Shown here piece after piece: positions 7,462 through 16,794 of a DNA stretch of 64,000 nucleotides. The notes below the pieces were generated by a model that saw only the letters and a list, made by a program, of their open reading frames with translations, did no database searches and was not told the DNA's origin. The stretch covers positions 36,826 to 100,825 of the forward strand of contig JAZQQZ010000002.1 in the NCBI GenBank assembly GCA_045629305.1, read 5' to 3'. How positions within the stretch are numbered: position 1 is the first letter of the stretch; each line of letters opens with the position of its first letter. The position numbers and the translations under genes were made by a program. This DNA is from UBA1227 sp045629305. GTDB taxonomy: Bacteria; Bacillota; Clostridia; Oscillospirales; Acutalibacteraceae.

Positions 7462-9771
7462 ATGCAAATGGATCTTGGAGTATTGTACGCAATAGTAGCT
7501 TTTGTCTGCGTTGCAGTTAGTGCGATTTTGCTTGACCGAACAATATCCACACAATTTAAAGAGACAGTAGATAACAGTTTTTGTTATATGCTGATATTTG
7601 TTATTGCCTTCTCTATAGTTGACGGAATATGGGGAATTTATTTTTCGAATGCTATAGCAACATCTAGGCTAGGATATATAATTTTTACTTATGGGTTCCA
7701 CATAATGGCGGCTTGGTCTGCATTCTGGTGGTTCGGTTATGCCATCCATTTTTTAGGCCTAAAAGGCAGAATGAAAATCGCACTACAAACCATAAGATTT
7801 ACATTAATCACATTCCAAATGCTTCTTATCGGATCCAATATAATAAAGCCGGGATTTTTCTTTGTAATAACAAATGATCTTCAGTATATTACTGGAAAAG
7901 GAAGAAAAATTGCTTTCGTATTACAATTTGCATATTATTTGTTCCTTTTAGTTTTTGCATTTCTTGCATATGTATTTGACGCAGAAAAGAGAAGACAATA
8001 TAAGAATATTGCGAGATTTGCACTTGTACCTCTTGCATTTGGACTTGGACAGTTTATTTTCTCGGATGCACCGATGTACTCTATCGGATTTATGATTTCC
8101 GTTCTTATAATGTATTGCTTTAATATTACGACAGAGCGTGATGAATATTTTAAAGAACTTTATAAGAAAGATAATTTGAAACTCACCACACTTGCTGACA
8201 CACTTGCTGGAGATTTCGATGCTATTTACTATATTGATATGCAGACAGGTGAATATGAAAGTTTCGGAGTAAACGAATCCTTTGGAAAAGAGTTTAATAA
8301 ACTTGATTCTACGAATAACTTTTTTAACGATATAATTGGCAATATTGGCGACATCGTATACGAAGAAGATGTAGCCATAATGACAAAGTCAATGTCAAAA
8401 AAGAACATCATAAAAGAGTTTCTTCATAAAGATAGTTTTTCGGTAAATTATAGAATGCTTATTGACGAAGAACAGGTTTATTATCAAATGCGATGCGCAA
8501 GGTCAACAGTTGAGGGTGAAGAAAACAAACTCGTTGTTGGTATTTATAATATTGATGATGATATGAATCGTGAACTTGAACGACAGAAAGCACTTGAGAA
8601 TGCTCTCGTCGCAGCGAATCAAGCAAACGAAGCTAAAACTACTTTCCTCTTTAATATGTCGCATGATATTCGTACTCCAATGAATGCGATTTTCGGTTTT
8701 GCTGAAATTGCTGAGAAGAATATCGGAGATGATGATAGAGTTCGTGAGAGTCTCAGTAAGATTAAGATTGCAGGTTCACATCTTCTTCAACTTATCAATG
8801 AGGTACTCGACATGTCTCGAGTAGAGAGCGGTAAGGTTAAAGTGAATCTTGAACCTGATGATCTTAACAACCTTGAAGAAAGAATCGGATCAATTATTGG
8901 TCTTACAGCAAGTTCGAAGGGAATAGCTCTAAACACTAAAATTATCAGTCTTCCGAATCCTAAAGTGTATATTGATAAGCTTCATTTTAGTCAGATTATG
9001 ATTAATATTCTTTCTAACTCAGTTAAGTATACTAACCCAGGTGGAAAGGTAGATGTAACTCTTGAACAGCTTCCATCTGATAGAAATGGATTCGCGGATT
9101 ATAAGTTTGTTATTGCAGATAACGGTATAGGAATGAGCGAGAAGTTCTTAAAAGAACTTTTTGAGCCATTTTCTAGAGAGGAAAATTCTACCATCAGTGG
9201 TATCGAGGGTACAGGTCTTGGTATGGCAATAACCAAGCGTATGATTGACGTATTCGGTGGTACAATTGATGTTCAGAGTAAGAAAGGCGTTGGTACTACA
9301 ACAACAATTATTCTTCCACTTAAGCTCTATGATAAAGAACTCGTAGCAAGCGATGATACGGAAGAAGAAATTGTAGCACTTCGTGACATAAAGGGTAAGC
9401 GTATTCTTATTGCTGAAGACAATGAACTCAATCAAGAGATCATTGGTGAGTTCATTGAAGAACTTGGACTTACTTGCGACATCGTAGGCGATGGTGAGAA
9501 GGTAGTCAAGAAACTTCAAGAGGCAGATGCAGGTACTTATGCTGCAATCCTTATGGATATTCAGATGCCTAATATGGACGGTTATGAGGCAACTGGAATT
9601 ATTAGATCACTTCCAGAAAAGGATAAATCGGTTATTCCAATTATCGCTATGACCGCAAACGCATTTGATGAGGACAAACAAAAGGCATACAGTGTTGGCA
9701 TGAATGCTCACATTGGAAAGCCAATAGGTCTTGATGTTCTCGAAAATATACTCCGCGTGTATTGCTTATAG
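7462..9771 (+). CDS. Hybrid sensor histidine kinase with 7TM-type N-terminus
   Basis: A 769-residue membrane hybrid kinase. The N-terminal ~230 residues hold six or seven hydrophobic helices resembling the N-terminus of the kinase at 40085. A PAS-like region follows (LADTLAGDFDAIYYIDMQTGEYESF), then a short coiled coil, HisKA with phospho-acceptor H401 in FNMSHDIRTPMNAI, and HATPase_c (N-box SQIMINILSNSVKYT, DNGIGMS, EGTGLGMAI). A C-terminal receiver has phospho-acceptor D699 in LMDIQMPNMDGYEA. I prefer the ATG at 7462 (AGGAAG 11 bases upstream) over the GTG at 7453, which lies only two bases from that site. It converges across a terminator with an Hpt and a REC-HD-GYP gene, its likely partners. 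Confidence 0.93.
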   Translation: MQMDLGVLYAIVAFVCVAVSAILLDRTISTQFKETVDNSFCYMLIFVIAFSIVDGIWGIYFSNAIATSRLGYIIFTYGFHIMAAWSAFWWFGYAIHFLGLKGRMKIALQTIRFTLITFQMLLIGSNIIKPGFFFVITNDLQYITGKGRKIAFVLQFAYYLFLLVFAFLAYVFDAEKRRQYKNIARFALVPLAFGLGQFIFSDAPMYSIGFMISVLIMYCFNITTERDEYFKELYKKDNLKLTTLADTLAGDFDAIYYIDMQTGEYESFGVNESFGKEFNKLDSTNNFFNDIIGNIGDIVYEEDVAIMTKSMSKKNIIKEFLHKDSFSVNYRMLIDEEQVYYQMRCARSTVEGEENKLVVGIYNIDDDMNRELERQKALENALVAANQANEAKTTFLFNMSHDIRTPMNAIFGFAEIAEKNIGDDDRVRESLSKIKIAGSHLLQLINEVLDMSRVESGKVKVNLEPDDLNNLEERIGSIIGLTASSKGIALNTKIISLPNPKVYIDKLHFSQIMINILSNSVKYTNPGGKVDVTLEQLPSDRNGFADYKFVIADNGIGMSEKFLKELFEPFSREENSTISGIEGTGLGMAITKRMIDVFGGTIDVQSKKGVGTTTTIILPLKLYDKELVASDDTEEEIVALRDIKGKRILIAEDNELNQEIIGEFIEELGLTCDIVGDGEKVVKKLQEADAGTYAAILMDIQMPNMDGYEATGIIRSLPEKDKSVIPIIAMTANAFDEDKQKAYSVGMNAHIGKPIGLDVLENILRVYCL

Positions 9772-9787
9772 GCAAAGATAAAATAAA

Positions 9788-9824
9788 AACCTCCAAGGAC
9801 TTAAGTCCCTGGAGGTTCTTTTTT
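9788..9824. terminator. Bidirectional intrinsic terminator
   Basis: Stem AACCTCCAAGGACTT / AAGTCCCTGGAGGTT (9788-9817) has one A-C mismatch. A T-rich run follows on the plus strand and an A-rich run precedes it. It serves the convergent hybrid kinase and Hpt genes. Confidence 0.85.
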
Positions 9825-9829
9825 ATAAT

Positions 9830-10180
9830 TTAGTCAAGCATTTCAAGTGCATCGATTACGATTGCATATTCTTTCTTAACTTCTTCGAAAAGTGGCATTG
9901 TGTCATCATTTGGTGAACCTGGGCGAAGTGTCTCGCAGAGGTCGCTTGAAACTTGCTGGAGTTTAGTGAAACCGAAGTTCGCACATACACCCTTCATTGT
10001 ATGAGAAGCACGGAATGCTACATCCCAATCCTCTGCTGCCATAGAATCACAAAGTTCTTGGTATGAAGGATCTTTAGAAAATTTAGGAATGAAACGTGCG
10101 ACACGTTCCTCGCCACACATACGGGCTACAGTTCCGTCATAGTCGCCACCTATAATATCATATACGCCTTTAATATCCAT
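9830..10180 (-). CDS. Hpt-domain phosphotransfer protein
   Basis: A 116-residue stand-alone histidine phosphotransfer domain. The phosphorylatable histidine is H60 in FRASHTMKGVCANFGFTKL, matching the A-H-x-L/M-K-G pattern of the family; the remainder is all-helical as expected. It accepts phosphate from the receiver of a hybrid kinase and passes it to a second receiver. Its start overlaps the stop of the REC-HD-GYP gene by one base (TAATG), so the two are made together. The most economical circuit is hybrid kinase H401 to D699, to Hpt H60, to D57 of the HD-GYP protein. The other three hybrid kinases in the window could feed the same Hpt. Confidence 0.88.
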   Translation of the reverse strand: MDIKGVYDIIGGDYDGTVARMCGEERVARFIPKFSKDPSYQELCDSMAAEDWDVAFRASHTMKGVCANFGFTKLQQVSSDLCETLRPGSPNDDTMPLFEEVKKEYAIVIDALEMLD

Positions 10181-11331
10181 TAGTTTGCTCCTTTAAATAC
10201 TTGATCGCTAACTTTTGTGTTATCGAGCATTGTTCTTACCATGTATTGAAGGTCTTCCTCAGCCTGCTTCTCAAGAAGTTCACTGTTTTTAAGTTGATCT
10301 TCAAGAGTAGGTGCAATCTCAAGGAAGCACTGGAGAAGCAATGGGTTGAATGCTCCGCATTCGCCATTGACAATCATTTCGATAGCCTTGTCATGTGGGA
10401 ATGCTTTTTTATAACAACGCTCGCTTGTAAGGGCATCATATACATCTGCGATAGATACAATTTGAGCGGCGATTGGAATCTGCTCGCCACGGAGTCCTTC
10501 AGGATATCCGCGACCATCATATTTTTCATGGTGAGATTTTGAAATCTGCTTTGCATAACGGATAACATCAACGTTGTCGCCAGCAGGGATAGACTCAAGA
10601 AGCTTGTATCCTTCCATAGAATGGCTCTTCATGATTGCGAACTCTTCGTCTGTAAGTTTTCCTGGCTTGTTGATTACTTCGTCAGGAATTGCAATCTTAC
10701 CAATATCGTGAAGTGATGAAGCTGTGCAGATGATTGGGATATCTGCACGTGTTAGGCCATATTCATCTGTACGCGCCATGATTCCGCGAAGAAGAAGCGC
10801 TGTAATCTTACTGATGTTGAGACAATGTGATCCGCTTTCACCGTTTCTAAACTCAACAATATGAGAGAGTACATTAATAAGCATATCTGTGCTCTCGGTA
10901 CGCTCAATAATCTGAGAAGCAACCATCTCTGTAAGATTCTTCTGCTTTGCATAAAGAAGTACTGTATTGATTACACGCTTGTGTACAACCTTAGCATCAA
11001 ATGGTCTATTGATGAAATCGGTAACACCGAGATCAAAGAGGTGCGCTATGAACTTTGGATAGTTCTCTGCTGAAATCATAATTACAGGGAGAGTCTCAAG
11101 CCAACCATTCTTGTGCATCTCTTCTACAACTTGGATGCCGTTCATAACAGGCATGTTCATGTCGAGGAGAATACAGTTAATTGAATCCAGGTTTTGTTCG
11201 ATTATTTCAAGAGCCTGTTTACCATCTTCAGCTTCGATAATATCGAAATCTTCACTTAAGATATCAGTGAGAATTTCTCTGTTGATTTCAGCATCATCGA
11301 CAATAAGCAACTTAAAACGTTCGTTTCCCAA
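10180..11331 (-). CDS. Response regulator with HD-GYP phosphodiesterase domain (TTG start)
   Basis: A 383-residue cytosolic output protein. The N-terminal receiver has D12, D13 and phospho-acceptor D57 (CILLDMNMPVMNG). The C-terminal HD-GYP domain retains HDIGK (H208, D209) and HHEKYDGRGYPEGLRG near residues 265-280, so it is probably an active cyclic-di-GMP phosphodiesterase. I place the start at the TTG at 11331 because AGGTGGTG lies eight bases upstream. The frame continues to a GTG at 11421, but that adds 30 hydrophobic residues from AT-rich promoter-like DNA and has no ribosome site. It is coupled to the downstream Hpt gene and is the likely end point of that phosphorelay. Confidence 0.9.
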   Translation of the reverse strand: MGNERFKLLIVDDAEINREILTDILSEDFDIIEAEDGKQALEIIEQNLDSINCILLDMNMPVMNGIQVVEEMHKNGWLETLPVIMISAENYPKFIAHLFDLGVTDFINRPFDAKVVHKRVINTVLLYAKQKNLTEMVASQIIERTESTDMLINVLSHIVEFRNGESGSHCLNISKITALLLRGIMARTDEYGLTRADIPIICTASSLHDIGKIAIPDEVINKPGKLTDEEFAIMKSHSMEGYKLLESIPAGDNVDVIRYAKQISKSHHEKYDGRGYPEGLRGEQIPIAAQIVSIADVYDALTSERCYKKAFPHDKAIEMIVNGECGAFNPLLLQCFLEIAPTLEDQLKNSELLEKQAEEDLQYMVRTMLDNTKVSDQVFKGAN

Positions 11332-11469
11332 TTCAAATTCACCACCTAAATATATAAATAAACAAAATAATAATAACAAAATATATATAAAAAGTAAATA
11401 TATCAACTTTCTAATTTGCACTATTTTAAGCAGGAATATATAATTGATATAAAGAATAGAGGTAGAAGT

Positions 11470-12378
11470 ATGCCTATTTGTAATTTATGTCCAAGAAATT
11501 GCAAAGTGAATAGGGAGATGGGCGAGCGCGGCGTCTGTGGTGAGGGCGATATAGTGCGTGTGGCACGAGCATCGCTACATATGTGGGAGGAACCACCGAT
11601 ATCGGGCGAGCATGGCTCTGGTACGGTGTTTTTCAGCGGTTGCTCATTGCGATGCGTATATTGCCAGAACTATAACATCGCTGACGGCACGAACGGCGAG
11701 GAACTTACGACTGATGAGCTCGCATCGGTTTTCTTGCACCTGCAAGAAAAGGGTGCTCACAACATCAATCTTGTGACTGGAACACATTTCGTGCCGGTCA
11801 TCCGCCGCGCGCTTATTGCCGCTAAGAATCGCGGTCTTGACATTCCAATTGTCTATAACACGAGTTCGTATGAGACTCCTGACACAATTGAAATGCTCCG
11901 AGGTCTTGTCGATATATATCTCCCAGACCTCAAATATTATTCGCCAGAGATCTCATTAAAATATTCGAATGCAAGTGATTATTTTGATGTTGCAAGTCTT
12001 GCAATTGACACTATGATAAAGCAACAACCGAAGCTCGTTTTCGACGAAGAGGATATGCTAAAAAAAGGCGTAGTTGTAAGACATTTGCTACTTCCGGGCT
12101 GCCTTGAAGATTCCAAGAAAATACTTGAATATTTATATGACAGATATGGTGACAATATCTTTATTAGCATAATGAATCAGTACACGCCAATCTCAAAGAA
12201 TTTAGAGGCGTTTCCAGAACTTGACCGGAAGGTTACAGAAGAGGAATATGATGAGCTCATAAATTATGCAGTCGACATTGGAATTTCTAACGCTTTTGTG
12301 CAGGAAGGAGAGGCCGCCAAAGAGAGCTTCATACCTAACTTCGAAAATTGGAATTTCAATGATTTTATGCTATACTGA
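11470..12378 (+). CDS. PflX-like radical SAM protein (COG1313)
   Basis: A 302-residue radical SAM enzyme of the PflX/uncharacterised pyruvate-formate-lyase-activator-like group. The N-terminal Cys cluster (CNLCPRNCKVNR...GVCGEG) is typical of this family. The SAM-cluster motif is CSLRCVYC (CX3CX2C), followed by QNYNIAD and the VTGTHFVPVIRRAL segment. The C-terminal LLPGCLEDSKKIL and FISIMNQYTP motifs fit. The start chosen is the ATG at 11470 with AGAGGTAG upstream; the frame extends further with no credible start. The reaction of PflX proteins is not established; AmmeMemoRadiSam-type neighbours are absent here. The ABC exporter genes begin 30 bases downstream and may share its transcript. Confidence 0.88.
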   Translation: MPICNLCPRNCKVNREMGERGVCGEGDIVRVARASLHMWEEPPISGEHGSGTVFFSGCSLRCVYCQNYNIADGTNGEELTTDELASVFLHLQEKGAHNINLVTGTHFVPVIRRALIAAKNRGLDIPIVYNTSSYETPDTIEMLRGLVDIYLPDLKYYSPEISLKYSNASDYFDVASLAIDTMIKQQPKLVFDEEDMLKKGVVVRHLLLPGCLEDSKKILEYLYDRYGDNIFISIMNQYTPISKNLEAFPELDRKVTEEEYDELINYAVDIGISNAFVQEGEAAKESFIPNFENWNFNDFMLY

Positions 12379-12408
12379 TGGTGTAATTCTAAAAAGTACG
12401 GTGATAGT

Positions 12409-13131
12409 ATGTTAGAACTTAGTAATGTGACGAAAACCTTCGGTGATCTTAAGGCCGTGGATGATTTAAGCCTTAAGGTAAACGATGGTGAAATCGTAGG
12501 CTTCGTTGGACCAAATGGTGCTGGCAAAACTACGACAATGAAGGTACTTACAGGTATCTTAAAGCCAGACGCAGGAACCATTAATATCAATGGTTTTGAT
12601 ATGGTAAAAGACCCGATAGGTGCTAAGGAAATTATTGGATATATAGCTGATAGCCCGGATATGTTCCTGCGTCTTAAGGGTATCGAATTTCTGAATTTTA
12701 TAGCAGATATTTATAAAGTTCCTACCGAGGACAGACAGAAGAGAATTGAGACTTTCGCAAATCGATTTGATCTCGTATCAGTCCTCGACACACCGATGCA
12801 GAACTATTCACACGGCATGCGTCAGAAGATGATGGTCGCTGCAGCGCTTGTTCATAACCCACCTGTATGGATCCTCGATGAGCCACTCATCGGCCTTGAT
12901 CCTAAGTCGGCTTATGAACTTAAAAGTATGATGCGCGAGCACGCTGACGCAGGCAACTGTGTCCTTTTCTCAACACATGTACTCGAGGTTGCAGAGAAAC
13001 TCTGTGACAAAATAATCATTATTAATAAAGGTAAGGATATCTTCTACGGAACAATGGATGAGCTTGTAGAACGCTACCCAGGTATGGACTTTGAAAAGAT
13101 ATTCCTTGAGATGACAAATGAAAACTTATAA
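12409..13131 (+). CDS. ABC transporter ATP-binding subunit (ABC-2 exporter type)
   Basis: A 240-residue cytosolic ATPase. Walker A is GPNGAGKTT (about residues 37-45), the signature is YSHGMRQKM (variant with SHG), Walker B is VWILDEPLIGLDP and the switch is FSTHV. The asymmetric SHGMRQK signature and short length are typical of DrrA/CcmA-like exporters working with an ABC-2 permease. It overlaps the permease gene downstream by 14 bases, so the pair forms one transporter. Substrate is not identifiable from sequence. Confidence 0.92.
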   Translation: MLELSNVTKTFGDLKAVDDLSLKVNDGEIVGFVGPNGAGKTTTMKVLTGILKPDAGTININGFDMVKDPIGAKEIIGYIADSPDMFLRLKGIEFLNFIADIYKVPTEDRQKRIETFANRFDLVSVLDTPMQNYSHGMRQKMMVAAALVHNPPVWILDEPLIGLDPKSAYELKSMMREHADAGNCVLFSTHVLEVAEKLCDKIIIINKGKDIFYGTMDELVERYPGMDFEKIFLEMTNENL

Positions 13132-14782
13132 AGCACTTACCAAAACTTTTGTCAAGTCAATAAGTATGAGTAAACCGGCGACAAAGCGCGCTCGTCTCAC
13201 AATGGGCGCTTTGGTTGCCATTGTCGTCTTGTGTATTTTTATTCCGGTTGCAATTTTCTGCGCCGTTGGCACGTACGCTCTGACAGAGGGCCTATCGTTC
13301 TTCGGTTTGCAGGATCTCGGAATTGCACTTGTGTTCCATTTGATTTGTCTTTTCACCCTGTTTTTCGGCTTCAATGTTATTTTTAACGAGTTCTATTTCT
13401 CATCAGACATTGACTTCGTCAGGCCTTGGCCTGTCAGGGCGTGGCAGCTCGTCGGCGCGAAGTTTACTGTTTCTTATTACGTTGACAACGCGATGCAAAT
13501 CCTTATGGTTATCGCGTCAATCGCGGGCTTCATCGTTAAGATGAGACCGGGTGCGATGTCCTGGATTTCAAGCATTATTGCAACTATTACGCTTCCAATT
13601 GTTCCACTTTGCTATTGTGGAATTATCTCAATTCTTGTTATGAGGTTTTCTAAGATAATAAGAAATAAGGAAGCGGTACAGAGATTATCTGGATTTGTAA
13701 CAGCGGGACTCCTTATCCTCTTTGCGTTGATATTCAAGATCCTTTCAGCTAAGGGAATGGATGCCGTTCAGTTCTTCTTTACGACGGAGAATAGCCCGTT
13801 TGTAGAATATATGAATCGTATTTTCCCAACGATTCATTTCATCTCACGAGCTATAGCATACGGTTCAATTTCAGATCTTCTTATATACATTCTTATCAAT
13901 ATAGCCTTCGTTGCACTTCTTCTTATGCTCGCAGAGTTTCTCTATTTTGATGGACTTGTTAACCTTGCGAACAACAAGAAGAACAAGGGCCGTTCAATGG
14001 AGAAGATGCTTGAGGCATCAGTTATGAAGACTCCTTTCAAAGCATATCTTTTGAAGGAACTTCGAATTCTTGTTCGTACACCGGCATTCTTTACAAATTC
14101 AGTTGTTGTAAATCTCTTGTGGCCGATATTTATAATTGTAATCTTAAAGTTCCAGACTTATGATGCATCAATACCGGCACTTCGAATTTACAATATGAAT
14201 GCACCGAAAACTGTAGGATTCTTCCTGATAGTTGGTTCTGTAGTATTCTCACTCATCATGACCGCTATCAACTCACTCAGTTCAAATGCTATTTCCCGTG
14301 AGGGAAAGCATTTCCAGTTTATGAAATATATCCCAATGACATATGATACACAGTGGGATATTAAGGTGCTTATCTCTGTTGTTATGACCTATGCTGGTCT
14401 TTGGATTTACCTTCTTCCACTTGCAATTATTGTACGTGTTAAGATCGCATATCTACTTGTGGCGATGGCATTGTCGTTCTTGTCAGTTACCTTTGTTTCG
14501 TACTTTGGTCTATATCTCGACAGCGTACAGCCTAAGCTTGTATGGGATGACGAGATGTCAGTAGTAAGAGAGAATACAAACGTAGCACTCAATATGGGAA
14601 TCACACTTCTCATATCACTCATACTTGGAGCGGGCGCATATTTCTTTTTCGCTTTCTTCAAAGTAAGACTTGTACTTCTCTCACTGATATTATTTGTAAT
14701 TCTTGCACTGCTCAATATATTCGCAATACTGGAGAGTAGTAGACGAGGAAAAATTAATATCGCAACTCAAGAAGAGATGTAA
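13118..14782 (+). CDS. ABC-2 type transporter permease, large
   Basis: A 554-residue integral membrane protein with roughly twelve hydrophobic segments, including VAIVVLCIFIPVAIFCAVG, LICLFTLFFGFNVIF and LITLLISLILGAGAYFFFAFF-like stretches near the C-terminus. A cytoplasmic loop around residues 285-320 (NNKKNKGRSMEKMLEAS) separates two halves, each of about six helices, which suggests a fused full-length permease that could work without a second permease gene. It overlaps the ATPase gene by 14 bases and ends at an intrinsic terminator. Substrate unknown; export is inferred from the partner ATPase type. Confidence 0.85.
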   Translation: MKTYKALTKTFVKSISMSKPATKRARLTMGALVAIVVLCIFIPVAIFCAVGTYALTEGLSFFGLQDLGIALVFHLICLFTLFFGFNVIFNEFYFSSDIDFVRPWPVRAWQLVGAKFTVSYYVDNAMQILMVIASIAGFIVKMRPGAMSWISSIIATITLPIVPLCYCGIISILVMRFSKIIRNKEAVQRLSGFVTAGLLILFALIFKILSAKGMDAVQFFFTTENSPFVEYMNRIFPTIHFISRAIAYGSISDLLIYILINIAFVALLLMLAEFLYFDGLVNLANNKKNKGRSMEKMLEASVMKTPFKAYLLKELRILVRTPAFFTNSVVVNLLWPIFIIVILKFQTYDASIPALRIYNMNAPKTVGFFLIVGSVVFSLIMTAINSLSSNAISREGKHFQFMKYIPMTYDTQWDIKVLISVVMTYAGLWIYLLPLAIIVRVKIAYLLVAMALSFLSVTFVSYFGLYLDSVQPKLVWDDEMSVVRENTNVALNMGITLLISLILGAGAYFFFAFFKVRLVLLSLILFVILALLNIFAILESSRRGKINIATQEEM

Positions 14783-14785
14783 ATA

Positions 14786-14820
14786 AAAAGGACTCAGAAA
14801 TTTCTGAGTCCTTTTTTTTA
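14786..14820. terminator. Bidirectional intrinsic terminator
   Basis: Perfect 15-base stem AAAAGGACTCAGAAA / TTTCTGAGTCCTTTT (14786-14815) with further T residues. It lies between the convergent ABC permease and P-type ATPase genes and overlaps the ATPase stop codon region. Confidence 0.9.
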
Positions 14821-16785
14821 TTTCTTTAGTATTCTAAGTGAGTTAAGTACTGCAAGTACCATTACACCGACATCTCCGAATACTGCGAACCACATCGATG
14901 CAACACCGACGATTCCAAGTAGGAGAAGCAATGCTTTTACTGCGAGAGCTGCGATGATGTTCTGAGATGCGATTTTCTTCGTCTCAAGAGCAACATATAC
15001 GGCGTCGGCAATCTTGGATGGGGAATCATCCATGATTACAACATCGGCGGCTTCAATGGCGGCATCTGAACCTACGCCGCCCATTGCAATGCCGATATCG
15101 GCACGCGCAAGAACTGGTGCGTCGTTGGTACCGTCGCCGACAAAGGCGACTGAGCCTGCGACGTTACCCATTCGAAGAAGTTCTTCAAATGCGTCAATCT
15201 TCTCATCTGGGAGAAGTTCAGCATAATATTTTTCAATACCAAGTGATTTCGCAACTGATGAAGCGATATGCGAGTTGTCACCTGTGAGCATTGCTGTATG
15301 CTCAATACCAAGATTCTTGAGATATGTGATTGCGTCGCGAGCATCGCTCTTTATCTCGTCTGAGATGACGAGATAACCGACGAATTCACCATCAGCTGCA
15401 ATATAGATTTTGGTGCCAAGCACAGCACTCTCTGTGAAACTTACACCTGCTGCACGCATCAGCTTGGTGTTTCCGGCAAGGAGTAGATGCTTGCCGACAA
15501 CAGCGCTTATGCCGTGTCCAGGAATCTCTTTATATTCTGAAATCTGTGACTTGTCAATGTGCTTGCCACCGGTCTCATAGTAGATATGCATGATTGATTT
15601 TGCAATCGGATGATTGGACTGGCATTCAGCGAAAGCTGCAAGTCTAAGAAGTTGCGAATCGGAGAATCCATTTGCTGAAGATACTTGAGTTACAGCAAAG
15701 TTTCCTTTGGTAAGTGTACCTGTTTTATCAAATACAATTGTGTCGAGATTGGTAAGTGTTTCGAGATAATTGCCTCCCTTTATAAGCACGCCTTTAGATG
15801 AGGCCTTGCCAAGTCCACCAAAGAAGGTGAGAGGGATAGAAATAACAAGCGCACAAGGGCAAGAGATTACAAGGAATACAAGTGCTCTATATATCCATGT
15901 GGTCCAATTCTTTGTAATGATGCTTGGAATGATTGCAATGAGAAGAGCAATCGCACATACAATTGGTGTATAGAATTTAGAGAACTTAGTGATGAATTGC
16001 TCTGATGGAGCCTTTTTCTCGCTGGCTTCTGTGACAAGACGAGTTATCTTAGCTGCTGTTGTATCATCATAAGCTTTAGTTACACGAACTGAAATTGCGC
16101 CATCTGTGCATATATATCCGGCGAGAACATCGGCTCCCTCGAATACGCGGCGAGGAACCGATTCTCCAGTCATGCATGATGTATCGATGAGAGATTCACC
16201 TGTATTTACAATACCATCAAGAGGAATTTTCTCACCTGGATATACCTCAATAATTTCGCCAACTTTTACATCGCGTGGATGGAGGTCGATGTCCTCGCCA
16301 CGTCTTACATGTGCAATATCTGGGCGGATATTCATAAGAGATGCGATATCTCTTTTAGATTTATCAAGGGCAATATCAGTTAAGAATTCTCCAATCTGAT
16401 AGAGAAGCATAACTACAACTGCCTCTGGATATGAGCCAACAATGAATGCGCCAATCGTTGAGATTGACATAAGGAAATGCTCATCAAGGAATTCTTTATG
16501 AGCAATCTTGCCTGCGGCTTTAAGGATTACATCATACCCTAAAATGAGATATGCGATGATTAGCAGTGGAAGACCTGCCCATATGGTCTTTTTTATTACC
16601 TTTATTAAGATAAATCCAATAATGAACACGACAAAGCCAATTAGAACTCTAAGCAAGAAAGCTTTCTGTTCCTTGGTTATCATTCTAAAATTGATTTTTG
16701 GCATCTTAAGATTTGATTTATCAATTTTGATTTTTTTAATGTCCAATTTCTGGATATTAGGTTTTTTCTTATCCAAATTAGTCAT
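14818..16785 (-). CDS. Heavy-metal P1B-type ATPase (Zn/Cd/Pb type), no HMA domain
   Basis: A 655-residue metal-exporting P-type ATPase. The CPC ion motif occurs in SCPCALVISIP, the phosphorylated Asp in DKTGTLT near residue 350, the P1B HP motif in SNHPIAKS, and the hinge in GDGTNDAPVL. The last helix contains FGDVGVMVLAVLNSLRIL, whose Asp is typical of Zn/Cd/Pb pumps (ZntA/CadA) rather than copper pumps. Unlike most ZntA it lacks an N-terminal CxxC heavy-metal-associated domain; instead the first ~30 residues are a lysine-rich repeat-like stretch (LDKKKPNIQKLDIKKIKIDK). The ATG at 16785 has AAAGG directly against it, a poor spacing. It lies 10 bases after the nucleosidase gene and is probably co-transcribed. 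Confidence 0.92.
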   Translation of the reverse strand: MTNLDKKKPNIQKLDIKKIKIDKSNLKMPKINFRMITKEQKAFLLRVLIGFVVFIIGFILIKVIKKTIWAGLPLLIIAYLILGYDVILKAAGKIAHKEFLDEHFLMSISTIGAFIVGSYPEAVVVMLLYQIGEFLTDIALDKSKRDIASLMNIRPDIAHVRRGEDIDLHPRDVKVGEIIEVYPGEKIPLDGIVNTGESLIDTSCMTGESVPRRVFEGADVLAGYICTDGAISVRVTKAYDDTTAAKITRLVTEASEKKAPSEQFITKFSKFYTPIVCAIALLIAIIPSIITKNWTTWIYRALVFLVISCPCALVISIPLTFFGGLGKASSKGVLIKGGNYLETLTNLDTIVFDKTGTLTKGNFAVTQVSSANGFSDSQLLRLAAFAECQSNHPIAKSIMHIYYETGGKHIDKSQISEYKEIPGHGISAVVGKHLLLAGNTKLMRAAGVSFTESAVLGTKIYIAADGEFVGYLVISDEIKSDARDAITYLKNLGIEHTAMLTGDNSHIASSVAKSLGIEKYYAELLPDEKIDAFEELLRMGNVAGSVAFVGDGTNDAPVLARADIGIAMGGVGSDAAIEAADVVIMDDSPSKIADAVYVALETKKIASQNIIAALAVKALLLLLGIVGVASMWFAVFGDVGVMVLAVLNSLRILKK

Positions 16786-16794
16786 CCTTTGTGA

